64,000 bases of DNA from Sesamum alatum (lineage: Eukaryota; Streptophyta; Magnoliopsida; Lamiales; Pedaliaceae): the NCBI GenBank assembly GCA_034509735.1, contig JACGWO010000012.1, forward strand, positions 434,001-498,000, in the 5' to 3' direction. The stretch's first letter is position 1. Every line of letters starts with the position of its first letter. Both the position numbers and the translations under genes were made by a program. Positions 1-10,866 of the stretch are shown one piece after another. The notes under the pieces were generated by a model. That model saw nothing but the letters and a program-made list of their open reading frames with translations, searched no databases and was not told where the DNA came from.

Positions 1-683
1 AAGGGGCAATCCCCATCTTATAAGTAAAATATTAAACTAAATATCTTATAAGCAAAGTGTTGAACTAAATATCAAGGTGAAGGGCAACCCCCCTCTTTTT
101 GGATAAAATGTCAGCGTGAGGGGCAATCCCCCTCTCTCAAACAAGATATTAAGGTGAGGGGTCATCCCCCTCCTTTAGGTAAAATATTAACGTGAGGGGC
201 CATCCCCCTCTTTTAGATAAAATATTACTGTGAGGGGCAGTCCCCCCTCTTATAAACAAGATGTTAAGGTGAGGGGCCATCCCCCTCTTTTCGGTGAAAT
301 ATTAACACGAAGGGCCATCCCCCTCTTTTAAATAAAGTGTCAATGTGAGGGGCAATCCCTCTCTTTTAGATAAAATATTAATATGAGGGGCAATCCCCCT
401 CTTTTCAATGTGAGGCGCCATCCCCCTCTTTTAGATATAATATTAATGTGAGGGGTCATCCTTTTCTTTTAGGTAGAATATTAATGTGAGGGGCCATCCC
501 CCTATTTTAGATAGAATATTAATGTGAGGGGTCATCCCCCTCTTTTAGATAGAATATTAATGTGAGGGGCCATCTCCCTCTTTTGCTAAATAAAATGTTA
601 AATGTGAGGGGTCGTTCCCCTCTCTTTCTAAATAAAGTGTTAAACATGAGGGGCCATTCCCCTCTCTTCCTAAATAAAATGCA
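1..683. repeat. 38-bp minisatellite array
   Basis: Tandem array of about 17-18 units. The spacing of gtgagggg is 38 bp where it is cleanest (486, 524, 562). Each unit carries a short imperfect inverted repeat, gagggg-nnat-ccccctc, followed by an AT-rich spacer of the type ttttagataaaatattaat. The first 90 bases and the last three units are more diverged in length. The array begins before the window edge. Open frames across it arise from the repeat and are not genes. It lies directly downstream, in minus-strand sense, of a Gypsy integrase remnant, which suggests it could be tandem-repeat material of that element's 3' untranslated region. Confidence 0.9.
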
Positions 684-867
684 AGTAACGAATCTACAAC
701 AAGTAGACAAGAAAAGGTATACATTTCATTACTATTTTTTTGGGTTACAAAGTGTTTGAAAAAAGGGATATACGACATTAAATAAAACATTTCTTGAGGT
801 TTAGCAATATTCCTCGTGTGTGGATATTTCTCTCTCGTTCATTTCCCCCGACTTGGTACAGTCATAC

Positions 868-1810
868 TTATTTGGCGTCCACTTTGGCCATGTTTTCTGT
901 CTCATTGACTAGATTAAATGGGTGCTCTCTCGTGCCTCGTCGCGGGGGTGCTCGATACTCCCTCAGGACTATCGGGTGTCCTTCCACCCAACTTCCTTTA
1001 GCTTCCTCCAGCCTTGTCCTCAAATTTTGGAAGACTACCCTGCTGGTTACTTCCGCCTGCCCGTCTGAACGGGGTGTTGCGAAGGTCCATACTTCCCGCT
1101 GAGGCGTGAATGACGTCGGCATGCTCCTGGCATCCTCGGAGTTCTTCACTGAGCTCTATGCATCCTTACGCTCTGTAGGCCAGAGGTGGCCTTGCTGCGG
1201 GGTCTGGCATGCTAACACTCTACCTCCGGAGTCATCATGTAACCTCCCTCATCACGCTCTGCTTAGTCCCTGCCGAAGTATCCAAGATGTGGTGTGTAAG
1301 AAATAAACATCTCCTATGCAGCTTACTTCTAATTATCGTGAGCTTTGCTGCTCTAGCTTGAATTACCCTTGCTTCCTTGGGGTTTCTTGGGGCTCCTTGG
1401 AGTTTTGAGGCAAAATCTCAAATTCTCAATCTTCTTTCAGACCTTCTTTCCAGCTTGGTGGAACGCTCTTCACCGTCAAGGCTTCTTCCCACACCACGTC
1501 CACTTCGTGTCGCTCTTGACTTAGTAGGGTTATTCTCTCGCTCTCCGAAAGAGCCACTGAGCTGGCTGATTTAACGAGTCAGTTCATCTTTTCCTTATAC
1601 AGCCGCGGGATTTGTTCAAGGGTGAACTCATCGAGCTTCATTTTTAATGTTTGGATGTTTGCTAAGTACTTGATCATCTGCTCCCCCAGCTTCGTGGCCT
1701 CCACTCCATTGCTTGACCACAAGTTGGAAGTCGCTATCCGCCCTCGCATATGTCACTCTTGCGGCGTAAGCCAACTTTCTCCCCTTGCATATGTCGCTCC
1801 TGCGACGCAA
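868..1810 (-). pseudogene. Decayed Ty3/Gypsy pol remnant (RNase H to integrase), Tat-like
   Basis: Read on the minus strand, three pol pieces lie in the right order but in different frames. At about 1560-1810 is an RNase H end: SDFQLVVKQ, then after a frameshift a stretch resembling MIKYLAN and EQIPR. At about 1170-1500 there is linker and zinc-binding-like integrase N-terminus, including PSWKEG and SGGRVLACQTPQQGHLWPT. At 868-1149 is the integrase C-terminal part, with PRSDGQAEVTSR, RTRLEEAKGSWVEG and PRRGTREHPFNLVNETE. The catalytic core between the zinc-binding region and the DGQAEVT segment is missing, so an internal deletion removed most of the DDE domain. The SDSQLV...QIPR type of RNase H and the adjacent tandem repeat fit the Tat/Ogre lineage. 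That assignment is inference from family resemblance. Sequence at 1829-2017 on the same strand stays open but I do not recognise it. Confidence 0.75.
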
Positions 1811-2035
1811 GTCAACTTTCTCCCCTGCTCAGCGCATCACACTCTGACTCATTCTTGGATTCGCTGGTGACACTGCTGCACTCTCGCCAAAGATGATACG
1901 GTTGGCATCGCGTCCTATTGCTCTCACCGCAACTCCTTCGGCTTGCCTTGCTCTCTGAGCGACTCTCTCAGCTTGCTTCCTATCTCTTCCTACTGGGCCT
2001 CCCGAGGTAATCCTCATAACTCACGTAGGATACTA

Positions 2036-3502
2036 GTAAATGTTATTAATACTCTAAATTTTTTCTCAAATACAAATAAATATAATTTAAAAACATAATT
2101 TCTTATGTATATAAAAATAAAAGTAGTATTTTTGTGGTCAAATTTTATTAAATTTAAATGATTGTTGTGTATTTATTGGTCCATTATAGTTTTAACTAAC
2201 TCCAATTTTTTTTTACATTTATAATGTAACATATTTATTAAAAATGTCTTTTAGAATATGAAATAATTAAAAAAAATAAAAAATTAGTTTTTTTTAATTT
2301 TTTTATGAATTTACAGTTTTACATCTATTGATTCTTTTGTATTTATTACTTCCATTATAGTTTAATTAACTCCAATTCTTTTAATATTTATAATGTAATA
2401 TATTTCTTTTTACATTTATAATGTAATATATTCAGAAAATAATTGAAAAAATTGGAAAAATTGAAAGGACTCACCAATTGGACATGTCCCAACAATATTA
2501 ATACTCTCTTAATGAAGTTAAATATTATTCTTTTGATACTTTGGTATGTTATTTGGATTAGCTAATTATATATCTTAAAGCAAAATTTCTACAATTTAAA
2601 GATAACAATTTAACTCCAAAACGTAAAGGTTAAAATTATTATAATAAAAATAATTTATAATTTATATAAAAGATATGAGTTCTCTATTTGTGGTTGAATA
2701 ATCCAACTTATATGTTCCTACAAATTGTTAAAATCATTAATACTATTTTCATTTATATGGACGATGAGATGGTTAAATTAGTTTATCTGAATTTTGATCC
2801 TACTAATTTTAAGAAAATTCTTTTATTTTATTTATTGTTTCGTTCTCTTTTACATTTATAATGTAATATATTCATTGAAAATACCACATTAGAATACTGT
2901 AAATGTTATTAATACTCTATTTTTTTTTTCAAATTCATATAAATATAATTTAAAACATAATGAATATAAAAATAAAAATAATCTCTTTGTGTCAAGTTTT
3001 ATTTACATTGAATGATTCTTCTGTATTTATTGCTCCATTATAGTTTTATTCTTTTTTACATTTATAACATATATATTAAAAATGCCTTGTAGAATATGAA
3101 ATAATTAAAAAAATGGAAAATTAGATTTTTTTAAATTTTTTTTTTATGAATTTACAATTTTCCATCTATTGATTGTATTTTATAATTTTAATTAACTCCA
3201 ACTTTTTTTATATTTATAATATAATATATTTAGGAAATAATTAGAAAAAAAGGAGAGATTGAAAGGACTTGCCAAATTGGACATGTCCCAACAATATTAA
3301 TACTCTATTATTATTTTGATACTTTGGTATGTTATATGGATTAGCTAATTATTAAACCAAAATTTCTAGAATTTAAAAATAATAATTTAACTCCCAAAAG
3401 TAAAGGTTAAAATTATTATAATATAAAAAATAATTTATTATTTATATGAGAGATATGAGTTCTCTATTTGTGGTTGAAGAACCCAAATTATATTATCCTA
3501 CA
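2036..3502. repeat. AT-rich direct duplication, two diverged copies
   Basis: Non-coding and very AT-rich. Copy A begins at 2036 and copy B at about 2899, both with gtaaatgttattaatactct. Both then share blocks such as the atggacatgtcccaacaatatt-like segment (about 2480 and 3280) and agatatgagttctctatttg (about 2672 and 3449). The offset shrinks from about 863 to 777 bp along the copies because of indels. Copy B stops at 3502, where Copia leader sequence starts. I see no terminal repeats, poly-A tail or coding potential, so the origin is unknown. It could be a duplicated intergenic segment or remains of two non-autonomous elements. Confidence 0.7.
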
Positions 3503-4948
3503 AGGCCGGCAGGCACAACGGCTGGGCCGTTTTGTGTGCCGTTTTTTCGATGTTTTCCGAAAAATTTGATTTTCTGCACAATATTATGAAAATGTATTAA
3601 TTTTGCACATTTGATTTTGGAATAATTGGATTTCTTCCTTAGATCAAATTTGCTTAATTAATTTGGGATTAATACATGCATTGGATGCATTATTTATAAT
3701 GTCCATTGAATTTAAAATTTGAATTTTGCATATTATTTATATATTTATGCTTTTGTGATGTTGGACATCACTTGGATATTTGGAATATCCATGGTTTATG
3801 CATGATTATTTGGAATAATTGTGTTATGTGCGTTGATGGAATCAACATGGGATGATCACAAGAGCCCTAGACCTTGTGTATAGATGAATGTATGATTATT
3901 TACATTTATGTTGGGTGGGGCCTGCGTGCCTCTTGTTTTGGGACTATCATCTCCCGTATTTCAGCCTCATGATGTTAAGGCTTGTTCTTTTTTTTTTTTT
4001 TTTTATTTCCCATGTATTAATTTCAGCTGTAATGAGAGTAGATAGGATTGGTGAGGTTTTTATTTTAAGAAGCTTATGGAGTCGGAGACCCAAGGTGAAG
4101 CATCAAGACGTGAAACAAGAGCATTACAAGGCCCATTGGAATGACAATGGGTATATTATTTTGTAATAATTTAGGACCACCCTAGACAGACCATAGACTC
4201 ACTGCGGGCTCAGCGGGTCGCATAGGTTGGGCTTGTGTGATCATCCTAATAGGGTATTCTATGTTTTTTGCATGTGGTGTATTTATTTATCGCTTTAAAT
4301 ATTGGATATTTATGCATGCTAAAACACCTTAATATGATGAGGTCTCGGTCGTACATTAAACTCTCATTTGGTTGGACCAAATTAAATATTAGGCCCAGAA
4401 CGGACTTGGATCAAAATGGTATTTTGATCTGTCCAAGCCTTCCATCCACAGCAATATGGTGAGGAAGCTACCACTACCCAAGTGTGGTCTCACGAGTCGT
4501 GGCACACTTGGACTAGGGGAAGCTGCACCATTATTGTGAACAAAGAGACTGAGCTCACTGTTTTCCTGTCTCACGAGTCGTGGGGGGCGACAGTTTGAGG
4601 CATGATTTGGTTGATGGGTTGGGCCCAACACTGAGTAACATGGTTTGCTTGGAGTCCTCGGAACCATGCAATAGGTGAGGCAAAACATCTTGGGAATCTC
4701 ATGGGATGAGAATGATATTGGATATCTCCCACGAGGTTTTCTTCATGTGAATCGTAAAAGCGGGGCATGAAGATTACGCTTGTGGATCCCAAGCCCACTA
4801 GGAAATGATTTTCCGAAACTCCACTTGAGAGTGGTGAACTTTCGTATAAATAGTGGGAGGGTTAAAGACTAAAAGACCAAGTCTTCAACTTGAACAATAA
4901 TATTACCATTATCTGCTGATTTCTGCTTTACATTTTATTAATGTAGAT
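3503..4948 (+). other. Copia 5' leader (untranslated region)
   Basis: Sequence upstream of gag without a plausible gene. It begins with a short GC-rich piece (3503-3535), then AT-rich DNA, a T-run at about 3988-4004, and the segment tgcgggctcagcgggtc at about 4203. The minus-strand Copia has clearly related sequence between its primer binding site and gag, for example gagcccgcagtggatc near 58575, read in reverse. The shared order shows this is element leader and not a separate gene. A 92-codon open frame at 3888-4166 is within it and has no recognisable domain. Confidence 0.75.
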
Positions 4949-5780
4949 ATGTCTAAGAATCCATTAACCATGGTACTTGAGACTAATAAATTCAATAGAA
5001 TGAACTACTCGGACTGGCTGAGAAACCTGAGGATTGTCCTCGGTTTCGAGAACCAAGGGGTCCACGCCAGAAGAACGTTTGACGTTCGAGAAATAGCATG
5101 AGGACAACCGGAAAGTACGCAGTATCATACTGGCTTCGATGTCTAACGACATCCAGAAGCAGTATGAGAGGCTGGACAACATCTCCGCTATAATGCTTAG
5201 CATGAACGAGGTTTATGCGGTTCCAGATAGGCATATTAGATATGCCGCCACAAAAGTATTCTTTGGCACCAAGCTTGCTAAAGGATCATCTGTACAAAGT
5301 CATGGGTTTAAGATGCTCTCCTTAGTGGAGAAACTCCAGGACCTTAAAGTTGGGCTTAACAATGACACGTATATTGACGTGATCCTCCAGTCGCTTCCTC
5401 CGTCCTATGACCCGTTTGTTGTAAACTACAACATGAACGGACTTGAGAAGTCTATTCATGAGTTGATCAACATGCTGGTTCAATACGAGACAACGACCCA
5501 CAAGTCGGTGCCGGCGGTATTGATAGGAGAGGCTTCGACCTCCAAGGCGAATGGCAAGAGGGCCGGACGCTGGAAAGAGGAAGAAGGGAAAAGGGAAGAC
5601 AGTTGCGGCCCCTGCTCGCGCTTTGGGCGTCCCTGTTGCTCCGGTGGGACCGAGCAAAGGGACAGGGAAGGCCCGTGGTTCTCGGCGGTCTAAGGCAAAT
5701 GATGTCTGCATGCATTGCCAAGGGAAGGGGCATTGGAAGAGGGAGTGCCCACAACTCCTCTCCAACCCAAGTATGTTTGT
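4949..5780 (+). pseudogene. Copia gag (capsid/nucleocapsid), broken
   Basis: The gag region starts at the ATG at 4949 with MSKNPLTMVLETNKFN, typical of Copia gag (UBN2-type). Compared with the minus-strand copy, a stretch after FENQG is deleted, so the frame closes after about 50 codons. The body then continues in another frame from about 5090, with NDIQKQYERLDN, GTKLAKGSSVQSHG, LPPSYDPFVVNYNMN and a lysine-rich linker. A further shift near 5550-5600 leads into the nucleocapsid zinc knuckle CMHCQGKGHWKREC (CX2CX4HX4C) at about 5709-5750. Gag would form the particle and bind RNA, but this copy cannot encode it in one frame. Confidence 0.88.
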
Positions 5781-6831
5781 GGTTGAAGTAAACATGATAA
5801 CTAAATCTGCTTCATGGGTATTGTATACGGACTGTGGTGTTCACATCTGCAATGATTTGCAGGCACTGAAAAGAAGCAGAAGGCTAACCAAGGATGAGAT
5901 GATCATGAGGCTAGGCGATGACAAGGCCGTTGCTGCGGAAGCCGTAGGATCAATGAAGTTAGCCATTAGTAGTCATGATAGGATTGTACTGAACGACTGT
6001 TTCTATGTACCTAGCATGATTAAAAATATTGTTTCTATCCCGGTCCTCGACAAGGAGGGATTTTCATTTACCATAAATAAAAACGGCTTTTTCATTATTA
6101 AAGATGGTATTTCTCATCTGCTTGGTACATTGGTCAATGGTCTGTACATACTTCAACAGTCTAATTGGATTATGACTGCAGAACACAAACGAAAACGTGA
6201 TGATCACAATAACGCACAGATATGGCATGCGAGGTTAGGTCATATCTCTAAATATAGGATAAGAAGGTTGGTGGACTCAAAGAGTCTAGAAATAGACGAT
6301 TTGGACAACCTATCGACCTGCGAATCCTGTCTGAAGGGAAAGATGACCAAGAAACCCTTTGTTGGACAAAGCACACTAGCCAATGGTCTGTTGGATTTGA
6401 TCCATACGGATGTCTGTGGCCCACTAAATACTCAGGCTAGAGGTGGGTACTCGTACTTCATAACCTTTACCGATGATCACTCACAGTATGGTTATGTTTA
6501 CCTGATGAGGTACAAGTTTGAAACCTTTGGAAGGTTTAAGGAATACAGACTTGAAGTAGAGAACCAAACCGGTCGAAAGATTAAAGCCCTTCGGTCGGAC
6601 CGAGGTGGAGAGTATTTGAGTGGTGAGTTTACTGATTATCTAAAAGAGAATGGGATTCTCTCTCAGTGGACCCCTCCTGGAACACCACAGCTTAATGGTG
6701 CGTCTGAAAGGAGGAATCGGACCTTGTTGGACATGGTCCGATCCATGACGAGTTTTACCAAACTCTCCCTTTCCTTCTGGGGATACACTCTTGAGACGGC
6801 AGGCAAAGTTTTGAACCTGGGCGCCATCTAA
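5551..6831 (+). pseudogene. Copia protease and integrase part of pol
   Basis: The longest open stretch of this element, 426 codons, ending at a stop in 6829-6831. It holds the gag zinc knuckle, then a protease segment WVLYTDCGVHICND, in which the usual D-S/T-G catalytic triad is replaced by D-C-G. Next come the GAG-pre-integrase zinc-binding motif (HARLGH ... CESCLKGKM) and an integrase core with the three acidic residues in IHTDVCGP, LRSDRGGEY and LNGASERRNRT. Integrase would insert the cDNA. The frame closes soon after FWGYTLETAGKV, and homologous sequence continues shifted at about 6840-7050 (TYVKRLMRDKL, then SLCRFIDYPKETAGYYFYDPFE). The DCG protease and the shifts point to a dead copy. 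Confidence 0.9.
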
Positions 6832-8276
6832 GAAGATATCCCAGACGCCATATGAGATATGGCATGGCAAGCCCGCCTCCTACATATGTCAAGAGATTAA
6901 TGAGAGATAAATTGGACTCGAGGGATAGTTTATGCAGGTTCATCGACTATCCGAAAGAAACTGCGGGTTATTATTTCTATGATCCCTTCGAGCAAAGTCT
7001 TTGTCTCGCAAAACGCAGTGTTCTTGGAAAAGGATTTTCCATTGGATAGTCGGCGCGATGAGGTACTCCTTGAGGAATCAGGTGAGGTACCCCATGAGGT
7101 GGCAGTGGCATCTGAGCCAGTAGTTCCCACTGATATTGTTCCAGTCCTCCGTAGATCGGCCAGAGTGTCCCATGCACCTGATAGGTATGGATTTCTGGGC
7201 CTGACCGGTCAGTTGGATAATGATCCAAAGATGTACGGAAGTCATACGGGGATATGATTTCATCAAGAACGAGCCCGATCCTTGTGTATACAAGAAGATC
7301 AGTGGGAGCTCGGTTGCGTTTCTTGTGCTTTACGTGGATGACATCTTGCTCATTGGGAATGATGCTAAGATGTTGGGTACCACTAAACTTGGTTGTCAAC
7401 ACAATTCTCCATGAAGGATATGGACGAGGCATCATACATCCTTGGCATCAAGATCTACAGGGATAGATCTAGAAGGATGTTAGGAATGGCCCAGTCCTCG
7501 CATATTGAGAAAGTCTTGAAGAGAGATGGAGAAATCAAAATGAGGATTCCTTCCTATGAGGCATGGAATTAAGTTATCCAAGAAGCAGTCTCCTAAGACT
7601 GATGAGGAGCTTAAACGGATGTTGGACATCCCTATGCTTCAGCCGTGGGTAGCATACAATATGTTGTTCAGTGCACTAGACCTGATGTGGCTTTCGCTTT
7701 GAGCGTAACTAGTCGATATCAGTCGTGTGCCGGGGAGGCACACTGGAGTACGGTCAAGACTATCCTGAAGTACCTAAAAAGGACTAAGGACATGTTCTTG
7801 ATCTACGGCGGTGGAGAGTTAATACTGGAAGGCTACAACAACGCTAGCTTCCAATCGGATGACGATGATGCCAAGTCTCAGTCTGGTTGTGTGTTCAGAC
7901 TTAATGGTGGCTTGGTTGCTTGGAAGAGTTCCAAGCAGGCTACCACGGCGGACTCCACCAAAAAGTCTGAATATATAGCAGCTTTGAAAGCTGCTAAGGA
8001 GGCGGTTTTGGATGAAGAGCTACATCCAAGGGTTGGGTGTAGTACCTAGCATCGCTGAGCCAGTAGTTATCTTCTGCGATAACAACGGGGCCATAGCACA
8101 AGCAAAGGAACTGAGATCTCATCACCGATCCAAGCATATTCTTAGACGCTACCATCTGCTCAGAGAGATGGTTAGCAAGGGTAACGTTCGGATGGACCGA
8201 GTCAGCTCCACAGAAACATAGCAGATCCACTTCCTAAGCTCGTGTCGCAAGTTGCCCATACTCAACATCTGGATAA
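6832..8276 (+). pseudogene. Copia reverse transcriptase (deleted) and RNase H
   Basis: The linker remains (RSARVSHAPDRYGF at about 7153-7200), but then DNDPKMYG jumps at about 7230 straight to sequence next to [12 protein letters not shown]. The minus-strand copy has about 200 residues there, including the DVKTAYLNG motif, so the first half of RT is deleted. The polymerase motif YVDD survives at 7331-7342. RNase H follows from 7645 (RPDVAFALSVTSRYQSC). Its first catalytic position reads YNNASF where the family has YTDASF, so the acidic residue is lost. A frameshift near 8012 leads to FCDNNGAIAQAKE. The pol remains fade out before the polypurine tract. Confidence 0.88.
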
Positions 8277-8313
8277 GATGGGTTTGAGGTTAATGGGTGA
8301 TTGGCTTTAGGTC

Positions 8314-8324
8314 AAGGGGGAGAT
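8314..8324 (+). other. Copia polypurine tract
   Basis: Purine run aagggggagat immediately before the TGTTAGAATAGG start of the LTR. It is the expected plus-strand priming site. The minus-strand copy has the equivalent ggtcaagtgggagat against its 3' LTR. Confidence 0.8.
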
Positions 8325-10552
8325 TGTTAGAATAGGTGACCAGAAAGCCAATAGGTTTGGCGATTTGTAACCTATTTGACAACTTGATGTAAATGTAATA
8401 TTATTATGTGATGAATTAAAATTAGTGTTCGTCACAATTGGTGTCTACTTTTTTGCGCTCATTTTACATATGTGAAAACGGTATTTTACTTATATCGCAA
8501 CAAAGTCCACAGACCACGGTTAACAACTCATGCAGTTGGGCCACGCATTGGATGGTGGTCATGAAACCAACTGATTAAGAGTTGGGTCTGAAACGTTCCA
8601 AGTCGAGGATCTCGAGACAGGGCATCGAGAGTCGTATTGAGACTTGCATCAAGAGTCGTGTTCATTGGATGAGTGCCGTGTTTCATCGGCGACAGGCGTG
8701 GGACGCCTACACGATCTTGATGGGTTGGTTGACTGGGGTCGAGCCGACTGGACTGACTCGCGGGGATCATCATATGGAAGCCTTGGAGGCTTGGTCGGTA
8801 TGATTGGATTTTCCCGGTTCTGATAGTACGGGATTAGTCCTCAAACTTGAGGAATCATGACAGTCGCGTGCACAGGACGGCTGGATCTTGGATCTGGCGA
8901 GAGGTGATGATTCTGTAAGATTGATCATTATAAGCCTTGTCCAGTGCAGTCGGAATGTGTAGCGAGGACGGTGGATTCCAAGAAGAGGATCCGTCCCCTG
9001 TCAGTATGTGACAGAGGTATCTCCTATGCACTCGGAGACACGTTCATGCTATTTAAAGCTGTGGCCACAATGGTTGGTCGAACAGGGAATGGTTTCCTGT
9101 GTCGATGCAATGAAGCATACGTAGTCTCGAGTTTAAGCATAGATGCCTAGTCAAGGATGGGAACCGACGCCCAATTCCATACCCTAGACTAAGGCCGGGA
9201 GACAGTAGACGGAAGGACCGTACCCGTACGAAATTGGCGCCTAAATGTTCACGCCAACATTCACCTAGTCTCTTAGTGCCATGGATCGTTGCTAGACGGT
9301 CACCCATGGTAACGGGCCCTTGTGGAACACGGGCCGAAGTCTAGCTGAGGGTGAACCTAAAGGGTCACACAAATCACCGAGAAGGTTGAGAGATTGACTT
9401 GGAATCAATCTCGAATAAATAAGTAATTAGATTACTTATGGGATAGTCCATGGGATGGACGGGCCGGTATTGTATCGGGCCCTCGTTTAATCGGTAAATT
9501 GGATTTATCGATTAATTATGGAAAGTCGAGATGTTGGATCTTTTGATTGGATTAAAAGACCAACGAGAATAATTTAAGTGGACATTAAATTGAATTTAAT
9601 TTGGGTTCGTCGTAATTAGACTACGATAAAACGCGGTGCGTTAAATTTTGACCCGAGAGGAGAAATAATTCCTATTTTGGAATAGGAAGAAGTTGGACTT
9701 CTTTCCATAATGAGCATGGCCGAAATGCTCTCTTGGAGGAAGCAAAATTCAGCCATGTTCCATGCAAGGTGGCGGTTGACTTGTCTCTTTTGGTAAGAGA
9801 CAAATCAACTCCAACCAAACCCTTCCCTTTTGGTATGATTTGATCATACCTTAAAAGTTGGTAGGCTTGATTGAAGAATTAATGGTGATTGATTGGGATG
9901 TATCTAGACATCCTTGGATGAACCTAGACACATTCCAATAATCACATTAATTATGTATATATTTGAGTATATACAACACCTTGTGTAATAGAATCATAAT
10001 TCATCTTTTTTCAAGGAAAAAGAGAAGACAATTCGGCCGCTCCTCTCTCTCTCTCTCTCTCACTCTCGGTCCTCTCTCTCCCTCTCCCACTTGTGTTTTT
10101 CATTTGATCTTGGATCAAAAGGAAGAAAAAAGTAGGTTTAAGATAACACTAATTCATAGTGTTTTTCTCTTGAACCGATTCCTTCCTAAACACATTTTTT
10201 TCTAGCAAGGAAAACGTGTGTTTCTTCCAGTGTGGTGTGGATCACCTTTGGAGAATCCATACGTTTGGATTTCGTGAGCATTCTGGAGAAGGAACAACGC
10301 AAGTAGCCGCACATACGAAAAATCATCAAAGATAACGATTTTATTACGCTTTGGTAGATGTAACTTTTCATCTATGCCCTATGTGTTATATATATGTTTT
10401 TAATATTAATACATCCTACATCGAACGCCCGGTTGAGCACCCAAGGGTACATCCCTTGGGATCACGTTTAATTTAAATTTGATATAAATTTACGCAATAT
10501 TTACGCTTCCTCGCTTCCGCTTGCGCTCCCGGCCAGATCCGCTTGTCCATCA
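8325..10552 (+). repeat. Copia 3' LTR (2228 bp)
   Basis: Begins TGTTAGAATAGGTGACC after the polypurine tract and ends ...tccatca at 10552, against satellite sequence gtgttgagtattagg. The start matches the solo LTR at 44840 and the reverse of the LTR at 53760. The end region, with cgcttccgcttgcgctccc, matches the corresponding GC-rich end of those LTRs. It contains a CT microsatellite (10043-10062). It is longer than the other family LTRs (1783 and 1970 bp) and more diverged from them. The short open frames at 8528-9307 and 9963-10371 have no recognisable domain. Confidence 0.85.
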
Positions 10553-10836
10553 GTGTTGAGTATTAGGCTTGTATCCAGACGTACGATTGATTATGAAGGT
10601 TCTCCAAGCCCTCGATATGGAAAAGATAAAAGTGCATTAGTGTCTAAACTTGTTTAAAGGAGTTTGTCGTTGCGCAAAGGTACAAAGCTGAATCCATGGC
10701 TCGAAAGAGTGTTCTAGATGTAGTCCTAGTGCATTTTATGTTGAATAAGATGGAGTCCTAGTCATATAATTGAAATGTGGCTTTAATATTGATTATTAGA
10801 GTCAATACGAATATTTATAGCAAAAAATGAGTCATC
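10553..10836 (+). repeat. 335-bp satellite, partial monomer
   Basis: Leftmost satellite block, under one monomer, from gtgttgagtattaggc to caaaaaatgagtcatc. The last 15 bases (10822-10836) are the left target-site duplication of the LINE that follows. Confidence 0.92.
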
Positions 10837-10866
10837 TAGCTATGCACTCATATTTTCTCGGCCTTC

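Larger units (their letters stand above)
3503..10552 (+). mobile_element. Ty1/Copia retrotransposon, 5'-truncated, with 3' LTR
   Basis: Plus-strand Copia element of the same family as the minus-strand copy at 51978-60914. In order it has a leader (3503-4948), gag (from the ATG at 4949), protease, integrase, a deleted reverse transcriptase, RNase H, a polypurine tract (8314-8324) and a 3' LTR (8325-10552). There is no 5' LTR. At 3503 it joins unrelated AT-rich DNA, inside the GC-rich stretch that corresponds to the GC-rich leader of the other copy. Its right end abuts the satellite. Multiple frameshifts and the RT deletion make it non-functional. Confidence 0.88.

Noticed and set aside
1..683. 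Regular spaced repeats resembling a CRISPR array
   Set aside because: Units are contiguous diverged tandem copies without unique spacers, in plant DNA.
519..790. Overlapping open frames on both strands in the minisatellite with repeated RGEWPL/RGHSPL-like peptides
   Set aside because: The 38-bp unit shifts frame at each repeat and both strands are open by composition. No start context or domain; these are a by-product of the tandem repeat.
3888..4166. A 92-codon open frame that could be a small gene
   Set aside because: It lies in Copia leader sequence shared with the other copy, where the frame is not conserved.
8528..9307. Short open frames inside the Copia 3' LTR
   Set aside because: LTR sequence with no recognisable domains; frames are not maintained in the related LTRs.
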